This document shows positions 1-6,482 of a DNA stretch of 9,093 nucleotides, one piece after another. A program made the translations under genes and the position numbers. Source of the DNA: Acidobacteriota bacterium (GTDB taxonomy: Bacteria > Acidobacteriota > Vicinamibacteria > Vicinamibacterales > 2-12-FULL-66-21); NCBI GenBank assembly GCA_020200195.1, contig JAIVJE010000065.1, positions 1 through 9,093 on the forward strand, in the 5' to 3' direction. The notes under the pieces were generated by a model. That model was not told the origin of the DNA, searched no databases, and saw nothing but the letters and a program-made list of their open reading frames with translations. How positions within the stretch are numbered: the stretch's first letter is position 1; each line of letters begins with the position of its first letter.

Positions 1-88
1 CCCGAAGCCATTCGTCTGGACCGCATCGGTCGAAACCATTCTCGCGAAGATCGCTCGTTGTAAAGCTACTTTTGAGACACTACACTAG
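1..88 (+). CDS. IS630-family transposase, C-terminal tail (partial, enters from left edge)
   Basis: The frame starting at base 2 stays open into the window edge and ends with TAG at 86-88. The last 28 residues include PKPFVWTASVETILAKIAR, which matches the end of IS630/Tc1-mariner-type DDE transposases (the family typically has NPxPFVWT followed by ILxKIxR). The catalytic DDE residues would lie upstream and are not visible. The tail converges on the integrase gene: their stop codons overlap by about three bases, which places an insertion-sequence end directly against the recombinase gene. Only the tail is seen, so it is unknown whether the full gene is intact. Confidence 0.62.
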   Translation, partial: PKPFVWTASVETILAKIARCKATFETLH

Positions 89-1225
89 CCATTGATCTTT
101 CCTTCGGAGACCCTTCCCGTCTCCAAAATGTCTCCAAAAGTCTGTACGGCCAACGGCTGATCCAGCAGGCGAATCGCGCTGTCCAACGCCGCCGGACTCA
201 GGTGCATGTAGCGCTGCGTCATGCCGAGCTCCCGGTGTCCAGCGAGCTCCTGGATCGCCTTGATCGGCGCGCCGCGCATGGCCAGATGAGAACAGAAGGT
301 GTGACGAAGGATGTGTACGCCGTCCTCCGTCAACTCGCGCGCCGGCTTGCCCGTAGCGCGCGGTACTGCACCATCTGCCGCGTCAGCGGTTGCCCATTGT
401 CCTGACAGAGCACGCGGGAGCTGCGCAAGTGCCGATGATCCCGCAATGCCGCCGCAAGCCGGAGCGTGAGCGGCACGTACCGCAAGCGTCCGCCCTTGGG
501 CGTCGTCACCTGGCCGTTCCAGTCGGACCGTTGGACACAGAGTTGCCGCTTGTCGAGATCGACGTCTCGCCATTCGAGCGCGATCATCTCGCCGCAACGA
601 AGTCCCGCCTCCCCACCGAGTAGCACGATGAAGTGCGCAGACGCATCGATCGCGCTCGCCGCCGCGACGAGTCGTTCGTACTCGTCGAAGTCGTAGAACG
701 ACATCGAGGTCTTCGGCACAGGCAATAGCGTGACCGAGCACGGCATGCGATCGATCACGTCCCACTCCACCGCTTTCTTCAGCAGCACGTTGAGCACCGT
801 CAGGATGTTGTTGACCGTCTTCGCCGCCTTCGTGCTCAGGCGGCCTTTGAGGTGTTGCACGTCTTCACTTTTGATCGCGTCGAGCTTTTTGTGACCCAGC
901 AGGGGCGCGAGGTGACGCGAATGATCATCTCCTTCGCGGCAATCCCGCTTGGCTTCTGACGATTCGCCCGTGCGTGGCCCTCCAGGAATCTCGGCGCGAA
1001 TTCTCGTAGTGTGGGCACCTCCTTCGGTGGCGCGAGTTCTTGCAGCGGATTCATCAGGCGCTCGAACAGTACGCGTTCGCGACCCTCAGCCCACCGCACG
1101 GCGGCCGATCGTGAGGACACCGGAGCACGCTTGCGCTCCCGGAACTGCTGCGCACCGTCAGGCGTGACGACGCGGATGTCCACTTCCCAGCCGCCTCTCC
1201 GATACGGACGAATTGTGACGCTCAT
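85..1225 (-). pseudogene. Tyrosine recombinase (phage-type integrase), two frameshifts
   Basis: Three minus-strand frames join into one integrase of about 380 residues. The N-terminal part (1225 to about 915) starts MSVTIRPYRRGGW, an arm-binding-like segment. The core-binding helices and first half of the catalytic domain follow (about 910 to 350), and the C-terminal half runs from about 380 to the stop at 85. The catalytic set of the family is all present: Arg in GLRCGEM, Lys in TPKGGRL, His-x-x-Arg in HILRHTF, His in LAGHRE and Tyr in MTQRYMH. Frame 1 breaks near 911-916 and frame 2 between about 345 and 400; each is explained by one missing base. The start is six bases after the excisionase stop, with GAGGAG inside the end of that gene, so the two form an operon. 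As written it cannot make a full protein; two single-base errors would restore it. Confidence 0.9.
119..136 (+). repeat. 18-base direct repeat, left copy (C-terminal codons of integrase)
   Basis: GTCTCCAAAATGTCTCCA occurs here and identically at 7002-7019, in the same orientation, about 6.9 kb apart. Here it encodes GDILET of the integrase C-terminus. It could be a shared coding sequence of two related integrases or part of an attachment site kept at the 3' ends. Confidence 0.7.
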
Positions 1226-1231
1226 CGCCAG

Positions 1232-1498
1232 TTACTCCTCTGGCGATGGCGCGCGCTTCTGGTCCAGCCAGTGTAACAGGTCCGCGGCACGCAGGAGGAC
1301 GCGTCGACGAATGCGGATCACGCCTGGCAACTGACGTCGCTCGATCATTGCGTAGATGGCCCGGCGCGTCGTGCGCAGGAGATCCGCCGCTTCGTCGACA
1401 GTGAGTAACACGGGGAGTCCTGCGTGTGGACTCTCCGCGTCACGTACTTGACGACCCATGTCCATCACGTTGTCGATGTTGGTCTGTATGGCCCTCAT
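1232..1498 (-). CDS. Excisionase-like helix-turn-helix DNA-binding protein
   Basis: An 88-residue protein with a MerR/HTH_17-type domain (residues about 31-80): LLTVDEAADLLRTTRRAIYA, then RRQLPGVIRI and a beta wing ending in DLLHWLDQ. This is the pattern of excisionase-family proteins that sit with tyrosine recombinases and set the direction of recombination or repress the operon. The ATG at 1498 is preferred because AGGAG lies at 1507-1511, eight bases upstream. The frame is also open upstream without a stop, all the way into the truncated GTPase gene, so a gene caller may fuse the two. The good ribosome binding site and the 88-residue length argue for a separate gene. The integrase follows after six bases. 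Confidence 0.8.
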   Translation of the reverse strand: MRAIQTNIDNVMDMGRQVRDAESPHAGLPVLLTVDEAADLLRTTRRAIYAMIERRQLPGVIRIRRRVLLRAADLLHWLDQKRAPSPEE

Positions 1499-1693
1499 GA
1501 TGCGATCTCCTCGCGCACGCCCGCGTCGAAAGCGGGCGGTGAATTGTTGTGAGGAATTCGCGCGCTCGAGCGCGCCGGCCGCATATGGCCGACGCGCCCA
1601 TGTGGCGCGGATGTGGGCCTTGTGCCGACATCGAACCGCGGGAGATCTTGCCTCGCGCGCTGGTGGTGCAGGTTGGTGACTGCGACCACAACA
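1499..1693 (-). other. Junction between truncated GTPase gene and integrase operon; leader of the excisionase gene
   Basis: GTPase homology stops at about 1694 and no recognisable protein resumes before the excisionase start at 1498, so this stretch holds the insertion boundary and the 5' region of the int operon. It is rich in short dyads: GCCCGC/GCGGGC (1519-1524 with 1532-1537), a 14-base perfect palindrome CGCGCTCGAGCGCG (1561-1574) and CGCGCC/GGCGCG (1593-1598 with 1604-1609). These could be recombinase or excisionase sites or an operator, but GC-rich DNA gives such dyads easily. I see no convincing -10/-35 pair here. Confidence 0.4.
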
Positions 1694-2560
1694 GGGAAGT
1701 TCGACGACGAGACGGAGCACTCGCTTGGCGTTCGCCGGGTTTTCACGTTCGGAGGCGTAGGCGGCCAACGCGGACACGTCAAGCTCGCGCGGAGGCGCGT
1801 CGGCAAACCGCACCCGCAGCCGCGGCTCGCGTCCGAACGCGATCCGAGTGGGTACCGCCGTAATCGGCGTCACCCCGACTGGCAGCACGTCGCGTTCGAG
1901 CAGTCGGTTCAGTAGCGACGACTTGCCCGTGCTCACACGGCCAAAAACTGCGAGTTCGAGCCCGCGTCGCTCCAGCGTGTCCAGGATCGTCGCCAAGGCA
2001 CTTCGAAATTCGACCAGCCCGTACTTCGTGATCAGTTCTTCAAGCGTGGAGAGGAGGGCAAGGTCGGCTGGCGCCCGGATGCTCTCCAAACGGGTGCGAA
2101 GATCCTCAGTCCGATCGATCGCCAGATACCGTGAGAGCTGGCCGATCGTGCCGTGCAGCTCCTCGACGATCCCGTTGAGCGCCGCCGCGGCCTCCGGCGC
2201 CACGGCACCGTATCCCCGCATGTAGTGCGGCTTGAGCTCCTCGACGGCCACGTCGACGTAAGCCAAGTGCGTCAGAATCGCCCACCGAAGACCGGTGCGC
2301 TGCGGCGTCGGGGAGAGTCCCTGACCACTGAGGATTCGAAGGAGTTGCGTGCGAAGTCGTGCGAGGTAATCGCGCACGAGGCGTTGCTCGGCCGGCGCAA
2401 GATCATTCGCGTACCGCCCGAATGGTGACTGCGACTGGGCCTCGGAAAATGACCGCTCGAGGTCGCCAAGCAGGCGATCCACGTACTGGCACGTGACAAC
2501 GAGGCGCCGTTGCTGGTGTTCGGTCAATTCGCGGTCGGGAGGCGGATTTGTGAAGGTCAT
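1694..2560 (-). pseudogene. Dynamin-like GTPase, N-terminal half only (cut by integrase element)
   Basis: The 289 visible residues start MTFTNPPPDRELTEHQ. A helical region (about 1-195) precedes a GTPase domain with the P-loop GRVSTGKSSLLN (residues 207-218) and a G2/switch I region GVTPITAVPTRI (229-240). This is the Dynamin_N layout of bacterial dynamin-family proteins, which bind membranes or remodel them. Homology ends at residue 289 (VVELP), just before the DxPG (G3) motif, so nucleotide hydrolysis would be lost. The following translation is arginine-rich nonsense that runs in frame into the excisionase gene. The start at 2560 follows the antiporter stop by 28 bases; an ATG at 2641 overlapping the antiporter is possible but less likely. 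It is the second gene of the minus-strand fluoride-riboswitch operon. The missing 3' half is not in this window. Confidence 0.78.
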
Positions 2561-2588
2561 GGGAACGGTGGCCCTGGTCGCCCCTCGT

Positions 2589-3767
2589 TCAGCGGAGGTG
2601 GCCCCGCGGGGGTTCGAATTCCTCGTCTTCAATCGCTTCAACCTCGGCGGTCGTCAGCGGGTGGATAGGCGGCGCGAACCAGCGTTGCGCAATCACGGTC
2701 GGAATCACGGCGGATCCGATGACCGCGCCGAGCAACACCGTGAACTGCTGCTGGTCGATGATGCCGGCGTTCAGACCGTAGATGGACGAAATTGTGCCGA
2801 ACGTCAGGCCCGTGCTCATCAGCAGCGTCGTGAAGACAGCGTGTGGACGAACGTACCGCAAGGCAGCCGGTAGCACGCCGGCAAACTTCGTGACGATTTT
2901 TACGGCCAGGAACAGCCCGAGGAGGCCTGCCCCGGTTGCCAGGTACTTCAAGTCGACGTTCAGTCCGCCCTTCAAGAAGAAGATCGGCGTTAAGAACGCG
3001 AAGCACACGACCCTGAACCGGCTCTGCTCTTCCGGATGCCGCCTGAACACGTCGGCAACCGACAATCCAAGGAGAAACGCGGGGAGCACGGCGTGCGAAC
3101 GAGCCAGATCGGCGGTCCACATCAGCAGAAACAGCGCGAAAAACGCCCCCTTGATCTCTGGCTCGATCACGCGAGCGCCATATCGGGCAAAAAACGGACG
3201 CTGAAGCCCCGCCATGATCACGATGACCAGAACCGAGACCGCGATGAACAGCGCCAGGTACCAGGTGGGCTGGATGAAGAGCACCGACAGCGCCAGGGCC
3301 GTGCCCAGATCGGTGACGAACGTCGCCGCCATGAGGATCTTCCCGAGCTCGCTGGCCGTCAACCCGGTTTCAACGAGCACGGCGTACACGACCGCCAGGG
3401 ACGTCGTCGAGAGAGCGATCCCGGCGATCTCCGACTGTGGCACGCTCCAACCCGCCACGTAATGCGCGAACAAGCCGACCCCGATAAACGGCAGCAGGAA
3501 CGAGAGACCGCCGATGAGGACGGCCGGCTTCCATTCACGACGAAGCAGAGCGGGGTCAACTTCCGCGCCCGCCAGAAACGTCAGCACGATGCCGGCGAAG
3601 CTGCCGACAAAATCGATCCACGGTGTGGACACGATGCCGAAAAGGTTCGCCGCGACGACCCCGAGCGTAATCTCGATAATGGCGACGGATACGCCGAACT
3701 CCACGGCGACGACGGCCGCGATCAGCACGAGAGCGGCCAGGATGGTTGCCGTCGCTAAGTCACCCAC
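2589..3767 (-). CDS. CPA2-type cation/proton (Na+/H+) antiporter
   Basis: A 392-residue membrane protein with about 12 hydrophobic segments, the usual size of the sodium/hydrogen exchanger domain without a cytosolic regulatory domain. Family landmarks are TFLAGAEVDP (63-72), STTSLAVV (120-127), FVTDLGTALAL (150-160) with a single membrane Asp (D153) at the ion-binding position, and FFLKGGLNVDL (263-273), where K266 sits in the segment that carries a functional Lys or Arg in CPA2 exchangers. The GTG start at 3767 has AAGGAGG about seven bases upstream. It is the first gene after a fluoride riboswitch on the same strand; Na+/H+ antiporters are a reported gene class under such riboswitches. It might move fluoride, or counter the acid load that HF entry causes; the sequence does not decide. 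Uninterrupted reading frame. Confidence 0.88.
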   Translation of the reverse strand: MGDLATATILAALVLIAAVVAVEFGVSVAIIEITLGVVAANLFGIVSTPWIDFVGSFAGIVLTFLAGAEVDPALLRREWKPAVLIGGLSFLLPFIGVGLFAHYVAGWSVPQSEIAGIALSTTSLAVVYAVLVETGLTASELGKILMAATFVTDLGTALALSVLFIQPTWYLALFIAVSVLVIVIMAGLQRPFFARYGARVIEPEIKGAFFALFLLMWTADLARSHAVLPAFLLGLSVADVFRRHPEEQSRFRVVCFAFLTPIFFLKGGLNVDLKYLATGAGLLGLFLAVKIVTKFAGVLPAALRYVRPHAVFTTLLMSTGLTFGTISSIYGLNAGIIDQQQFTVLLGAVIGSAVIPTVIAQRWFAPPIHPLTTAEVEAIEDEEFEPPRGHLR

Positions 3768-3773
3768 AGATGG

Positions 3774-3781
3774 CCCTCCTT
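3774..3781 (-). promoter_or_regulatory. Ribosome binding site of the antiporter gene
   Basis: On the minus strand AAGGAGGG (3781 to 3774) stands six bases before the GTG at 3767. This strong Shine-Dalgarno match decides for the GTG start, since no ATG in frame is as well placed. Confidence 0.75.
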
Positions 3782-3926
3782 CTGGTATGCACGAGCGGTT
3801 CTCGAACGCTGCGCCACACGGCGCCCGGACGCGTGCACGGACGGCCGGCGCTACATGGGCGCGTCAGTGCCGAGACGACACACGACCGGAACAAACGAGC
3901 TTGAGTGGGCTGGAACGGTCGGTAGG

Positions 3927-3957
3927 GACTCCTACGGACGCACAGCCCGTAGGAGTC
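3927..3957 (-). promoter_or_regulatory. Expression-platform hairpin of the minus-strand fluoride riboswitch
   Basis: A perfect 11-base inverted repeat, GACTCCTACGG and CCGTAGGAGTC on the minus strand, with a nine-base loop. The first arm is also the 3' end of the aptamer (GACUCC forms the pseudoknot with GGAGUU). Aptamer and hairpin therefore exclude each other: without fluoride the hairpin can form, with fluoride the arm is held in the aptamer. No U-run follows the hairpin, so it is not a textbook intrinsic terminator; it may act through Rho, pausing or downstream folding. About 160 bases of leader separate it from the antiporter start. Confidence 0.75.
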
Positions 3958-4009
3958 ATCTGCCCCGAACCGAATCATACGGGGCGGTTAAGGGTGAACT
4001 CCAACACCC
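3949..4009 (-). promoter_or_regulatory. Fluoride riboswitch (crcB motif) aptamer for the antiporter operon
   Basis: Read on the minus strand from 4009. GGGUG (4009-4005) pairs with CACCC (3996-3992). The enclosed GGAGUU (4002-3997) pairs at long range with GACUCC (3957-3952) as the pseudoknot. AACCGCCCC opens a second stem, GCCCC (3985-3981) with GGGGC (3966-3962), and the 3' signature is GAUGACUCCUAC. This matches the crcB-motif plan GGnGAUGG..UUC..CC - AACCGC - stem - GAUGAnnCCUAC, with U for A in the first GAUGG. Fluoride riboswitches turn genes on when fluoride with Mg2+ binds. I judged the fold by eye from remembered family sequences. Confidence 0.88.
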
Positions 4010-4018
4010 AACGCTTGA

Positions 4019-4047
4019 AGCTTAGCAGACGCATCGTGAACGCTCAA
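4019..4047 (-). promoter_or_regulatory. Putative sigma70-type promoter of the antiporter operon
   Basis: On the minus strand TTGAGC (4047-4042) and TAAGCT (4024-4019) are separated by 17 bases. Transcription would begin around 4011-4012, just ahead of the first aptamer base at 4009. The match to consensus is moderate; the position relative to the riboswitch is the main support. Confidence 0.5.
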
Positions 4048-4078
4048 GCCAGCGGCAAATGGGGTGAGGCGCAGCGAT

Positions 4079-4084
4079 TATAAT
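4079..4084 (+). promoter_or_regulatory. Putative -10 box of the membrane protein-DUF190-enolase operon
   Basis: A perfect TATAAT in otherwise GC-rich DNA. Transcription would start around 4090-4092, exactly where the plus-strand fluoride aptamer begins. No good -35 element is visible 16-18 bases upstream, so an activator or an extended -10 mode is possible. Confidence 0.65.
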
Positions 4085-4090
4085 GCGCAC

Positions 4091-4143
4091 GGCGGTGGAG
4101 TTCGCCTGAACCGCCCTCGCCCTGAGGGCCAATGACTCCTACC
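4091..4143 (+). promoter_or_regulatory. Fluoride riboswitch (crcB motif) aptamer for the plus-strand operon
   Basis: GGCG (4091-4094) pairs with CGCC (4103-4106). Between them GGAGUU (4097-4102) pairs with GACUCC (4134-4139) as the pseudoknot. AACC leads to the stem GCCCUC (4113-4118) with GAGGGC (4124-4129), and the 3' end is AAUGACUCCUACC. The order and spacing match the crcB motif and the minus-strand copy. Two bases differ from the usual consensus: GGUGG where GAUGG is common, and CAAUGA where nGAUGA is common. Both may weaken binding. The next gene starts 38 bases later. Confidence 0.87.
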
Positions 4144-4170
4144 TTGAGCCGTGCGACGCACGCTGCTTGT

Positions 4171-4177
4171 GGAGGAG
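4171..4177 (+). promoter_or_regulatory. Ribosome binding site of the membrane protein gene, possible riboswitch output
   Basis: GGAGGAG lies three bases before the ATG at 4181, close but usable. The aptamer's 3' strand contains CUCCU (4136-4140), complementary to AGGAG here. When the aptamer is not holding that strand it could mask the ribosome site, giving fluoride-dependent translation. The pairing is only five bases, so this is a hypothesis; the Shine-Dalgarno call itself is firmer. Confidence 0.55.
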
Positions 4178-4180
4178 CCG

Positions 4181-4702
4181 ATGCCGTTATCCAGCCGACA
4201 GATCAAAACGACAGAACGCCTCGTGGCACAGCAAGGTGCTGTTCGCGCACACCGCCGATCGGGCACGCGTGCCGGCGGCATGCTGGTGCTTGGTGGCGGA
4301 TTGGCAGCCGGAGCAAGCTGGTTCATTGTGCGCTGGTTGGCCAGCCAGCTTAATGTGACGCCGGGCCTCGCGGGAATTGGGGCATTTTGTGCGGCGTGGA
4401 CGGCCCTCTATCCGTTTGCGCGGCTCAACCGCGCGTCCGCTCCATGGTCGCACTGGGCTCGGGGTGCGCTGCTGTGGCAACGCATCGTCGTGATCGCCGG
4501 CAGCTTCGGCGCCGCGGCGATAGCCGCATTCACAGCCTATGCGCTGGCACCGCCGGCGATGGCTGACATCGCGGCTGTCTGTGCGATATGGGTAGCGCTC
4601 TCCCCATTCCGCGCCTCAATCCGCGAATCCCCGTGGTGGATGCATTGGGTACAGGGCGCGTTCATCCTTCTTGGCTTTTGGATCGTGACACGTGCGGGGT
4701 AG
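4181..4702 (+). CDS. Unrecognised duplicated membrane protein, first gene of a fluoride-riboswitch operon
   Basis: A 173-residue protein that I do not recognise. A basic N-terminus of about 30 residues precedes about five hydrophobic segments (roughly 33-53, 62-80, 97-122, 127-143, 157-172). Residues 64-96 align without gaps to 128-160 with 17 identical positions, including C70/C134, W73/W137, P78-F79/P142-F143, R84/R148, W89/W153, H91-W92/H155-W156 and G95-A96/G159-A160. The gene therefore arose by tandem duplication of a unit of about 64 residues. It lacks the glycine-rich start and NxxGS-type signature of CrcB/Fluc. Its position directly behind a fluoride riboswitch suggests a role in fluoride efflux or tolerance, but that is inferred from context only. 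ATG 4181 is chosen for GGAGGAG at 4171. DUF190 starts four bases after its stop. Confidence 0.8.
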   Translation: MPLSSRQIKTTERLVAQQGAVRAHRRSGTRAGGMLVLGGGLAAGASWFIVRWLASQLNVTPGLAGIGAFCAAWTALYPFARLNRASAPWSHWARGALLWQRIVVIAGSFGAAAIAAFTAYALAPPAMADIAAVCAIWVALSPFRASIRESPWWMHWVQGAFILLGFWIVTRAG

Positions 4703-4706
4703 GACG

Positions 4707-5074
4707 ATGAGCGATCTGCAGACGTTGAGGGTCTATGTCAATGAGCGGGATGAGTGGAGTGAAGGCCGCTGTATGAGACGCTCGTGGAGAAGTTCCGCGA
4801 CAAGGGTGCAGCCGGAGCGACCGTATGCCGAGCGATGCGCGGGTTTGGCCAGAGCGGCGTCATGCATCCACAAGGGCGACTCAGGCTTTCGCGCGATCTC
4901 CCGATGATCATCACGGTCGTCGATACAAGCGAAGGTATCGCTCGGTTGCTGCCCCTGATCGACGACATGGTCGCGAGCGGCATCGCCCTCATCATCAACG
5001 TCGACGAGGCCAGTGCCACGGAGTCTCAGGCATGGCGAGCACGAACCGAGCGCCCCAGTCGAAAGGATTCCTAA
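4707..5074 (+). pseudogene. DUF190 (PII-like) protein with one frameshift
   Basis: The start MSDLQTLRVYVNERDEWSEG is in one frame; the rest, LYETLVEKFRDKGAAGATV followed by GFGQSGVMH, LPMIITVVDT and a final LIINVDEA, is in another. Together they give a DUF190/UPF0166 protein of about 122 residues, a PII-like ferredoxin-fold family often found beside fluoride exporter genes. The break lies at about 4769, in GGCCGCTGTATG; one missing base (or four, since the family usually has a Pro before LYE) explains it. As written, translation leaves the frame after about 21 residues. It sits four bases after the membrane protein and six bases before the enolase start, as the middle gene of the fluoride operon. 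It may act as a small regulatory or sensing partner; the ligand is unknown. Confidence 0.82.
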
Positions 5075-5080
5075 CTGCCG

Positions 5081-6386
5081 ATGATCGTGAAGACCGGCCA
5101 TCCTCGTACCGCTGATACTCGCATTCGCGAGGTTCGCGCGCGGGAGATTCTCGATTCCCGCGGCAACCCCTGTGGAAGTTGACGTCGTCCTGGCGGACGG
5201 TTCCCGCGGTCGCGCGGCTGTACCGTCTGGGGCTTCGACCGGTGAGCGCGAAGCCCTCGAGCTCCGAGACGGCGATCCGCTGCGATACGGCGGCAAGGGC
5301 GTGCGAAAAGCCGTCGCGCACGTGAACGGGGAGATTGCGCGTGCCTTGGCGGGCCTTGATGCAGCCGACCAGACAGCGATCGATCGCCGGCTGATTGACC
5401 TCGACGGTACGCCCAATAAGGCACGACTCGGCGCCAACGCGTTGCTCGGCGTCTCGATGGCCGGAGCGCGCGCGGCGGCAGTCAGCGCGGGCCTGCCCCT
5501 CTACCGCCACCTCCAGGCTCGCGACCGATATTCACTCCCGATCCCGACGGTCAACCTGCTGAACGGCGGTGCCCATGCCGCGAACGCCTTGGACTTCCAG
5601 GAATTCATGATGGTGCCGATCGGGGCGCCGACGATGGCCGAGGCAATTCGATGGACGGCCGAGACATTCCACGCGCTTAAGGCCCTGCTCTCGCAGGCTG
5701 GTCACCTGACATCGGTCGGCGACGAGGGCGGCTACGCACCGAACCTCCGGACGGCAGAAGAAGCACTGGAGTTGCTGGTACGCGCTATCGAGCACGCTGG
5801 CTATCGACTCTGCGGCGACATCAGCCTGTCGATGGATCCGGCCACGAGCGAGCTGCAGCATGGCGACCGCTATGAGTTCCGCAAGTCCGGACAGTCGACG
5901 TTAACCACGGCGGAAATGATTGCGCTGCTCGAACGACTGGTTGACCGGTATCCGATGGTGTTCGTCGAGGATGGCTTGGGTGACGATTGGGAAGGCTGGA
6001 GCCGGCTAACGCGTCGGCTCGGATCCCGGACGCTGCTGGTCGGGGATGACATCTTCGTGACCAATCCGGCGATCATCCACGAAGGCATTTCACGTGGGAT
6101 CGGCAATGCAACGCTCATCAAGCTGAATCAAATCGGGACTGTGACGGAGACGCTCGAGGCCATCAAGATCTCGCACGAAGCCGGCTACCGAACCGTCATC
6201 TCGCACCGCTCCGGCGAAACCGAAGACACCTTCATCGCGGATCTCGCGGTTGCCGTGGGCGCGGCGTACATCAAGACGGGTTCTTTGGCCAGCTCAGAGC
6301 GGGTGGCCAAGTACAACCAATTGCTCCGCATCGAGGAGGAGTTGGGCGAAGCCGCGGAGTTTGGGGCCGCCGCCCGACAGCGGTGA
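5081..6386 (+). pseudogene. eno: Enolase (phosphopyruvate hydratase), one frameshift near the N-terminus
   Basis: Enolase converts 2-phosphoglycerate to phosphoenolpyruvate in glycolysis and is a main cellular target of fluoride. The gene starts MIVKTGHPRTADTRIREV and reaches REILDSRGNP, then loses frame at 5168-5171; two missing bases in the NPTVEV codons (or one extra) explain it. From 5172 to the stop at 6386 the frame is open and very well conserved: PSGASTGEREALELRDGD, LLNGGAHAANALDFQEF, catalytic Glu of GDEGG (5724), metal-binding Asp and Glu in SMDPATSE and VEDGL, Asp in GDD, catalytic Lys of IKLNQIG (6120), SHRSGETED (His at 6204) and IKTGS (Lys at 6273). The length of about 435 residues is normal. 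Such conservation suggests recent damage or a sequencing error. It is probably an extra, fluoride-induced copy in the riboswitch operon. Confidence 0.9.
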
Positions 6387-6482
6387 GCGGTTCCTGGATA
6401 TCCGGCAACACCCCTCCCCTCCAGCTGATCTGTCAGGAAAAGCTGCCGTGGGTTGCAAGGAGCGAGTAAACTCCACAATCCG

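Noticed and set aside
1561..1574. Perfect palindrome CGCGCTCGAGCGCG as an attachment core
   Set aside because: It has no second copy that I can see in the window, and short GC palindromes are frequent in such DNA.
2638..3758. Long open frames opposite or out of phase with the antiporter gene
   Set aside because: They are shadows of a high-GC gene: Arg/Pro/His-rich, no domain resemblance, and overlap the clearly membrane-spanning antiporter.
3924..3957. Inverted repeats GTAGG/CCTAC read as a DosR- or FixJ-type operator
   Set aside because: The same GACTCCTAC also occurs at 4134, and each copy is the 3' end of a full fluoride aptamer; RNA structure explains both positions better than a protein-binding site.
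4181..4702. The 173-residue protein as CrcB/Fluc
   Set aside because: It is longer than CrcB, lacks the glycine-rich N-terminal signature and conserved NxxG-type motif, and has a direct tandem repeat not expected for that family.
6387..6482. Terminator after enolase
   Set aside because: I see only GGATATCC and no GC-rich hairpin followed by a T-run.
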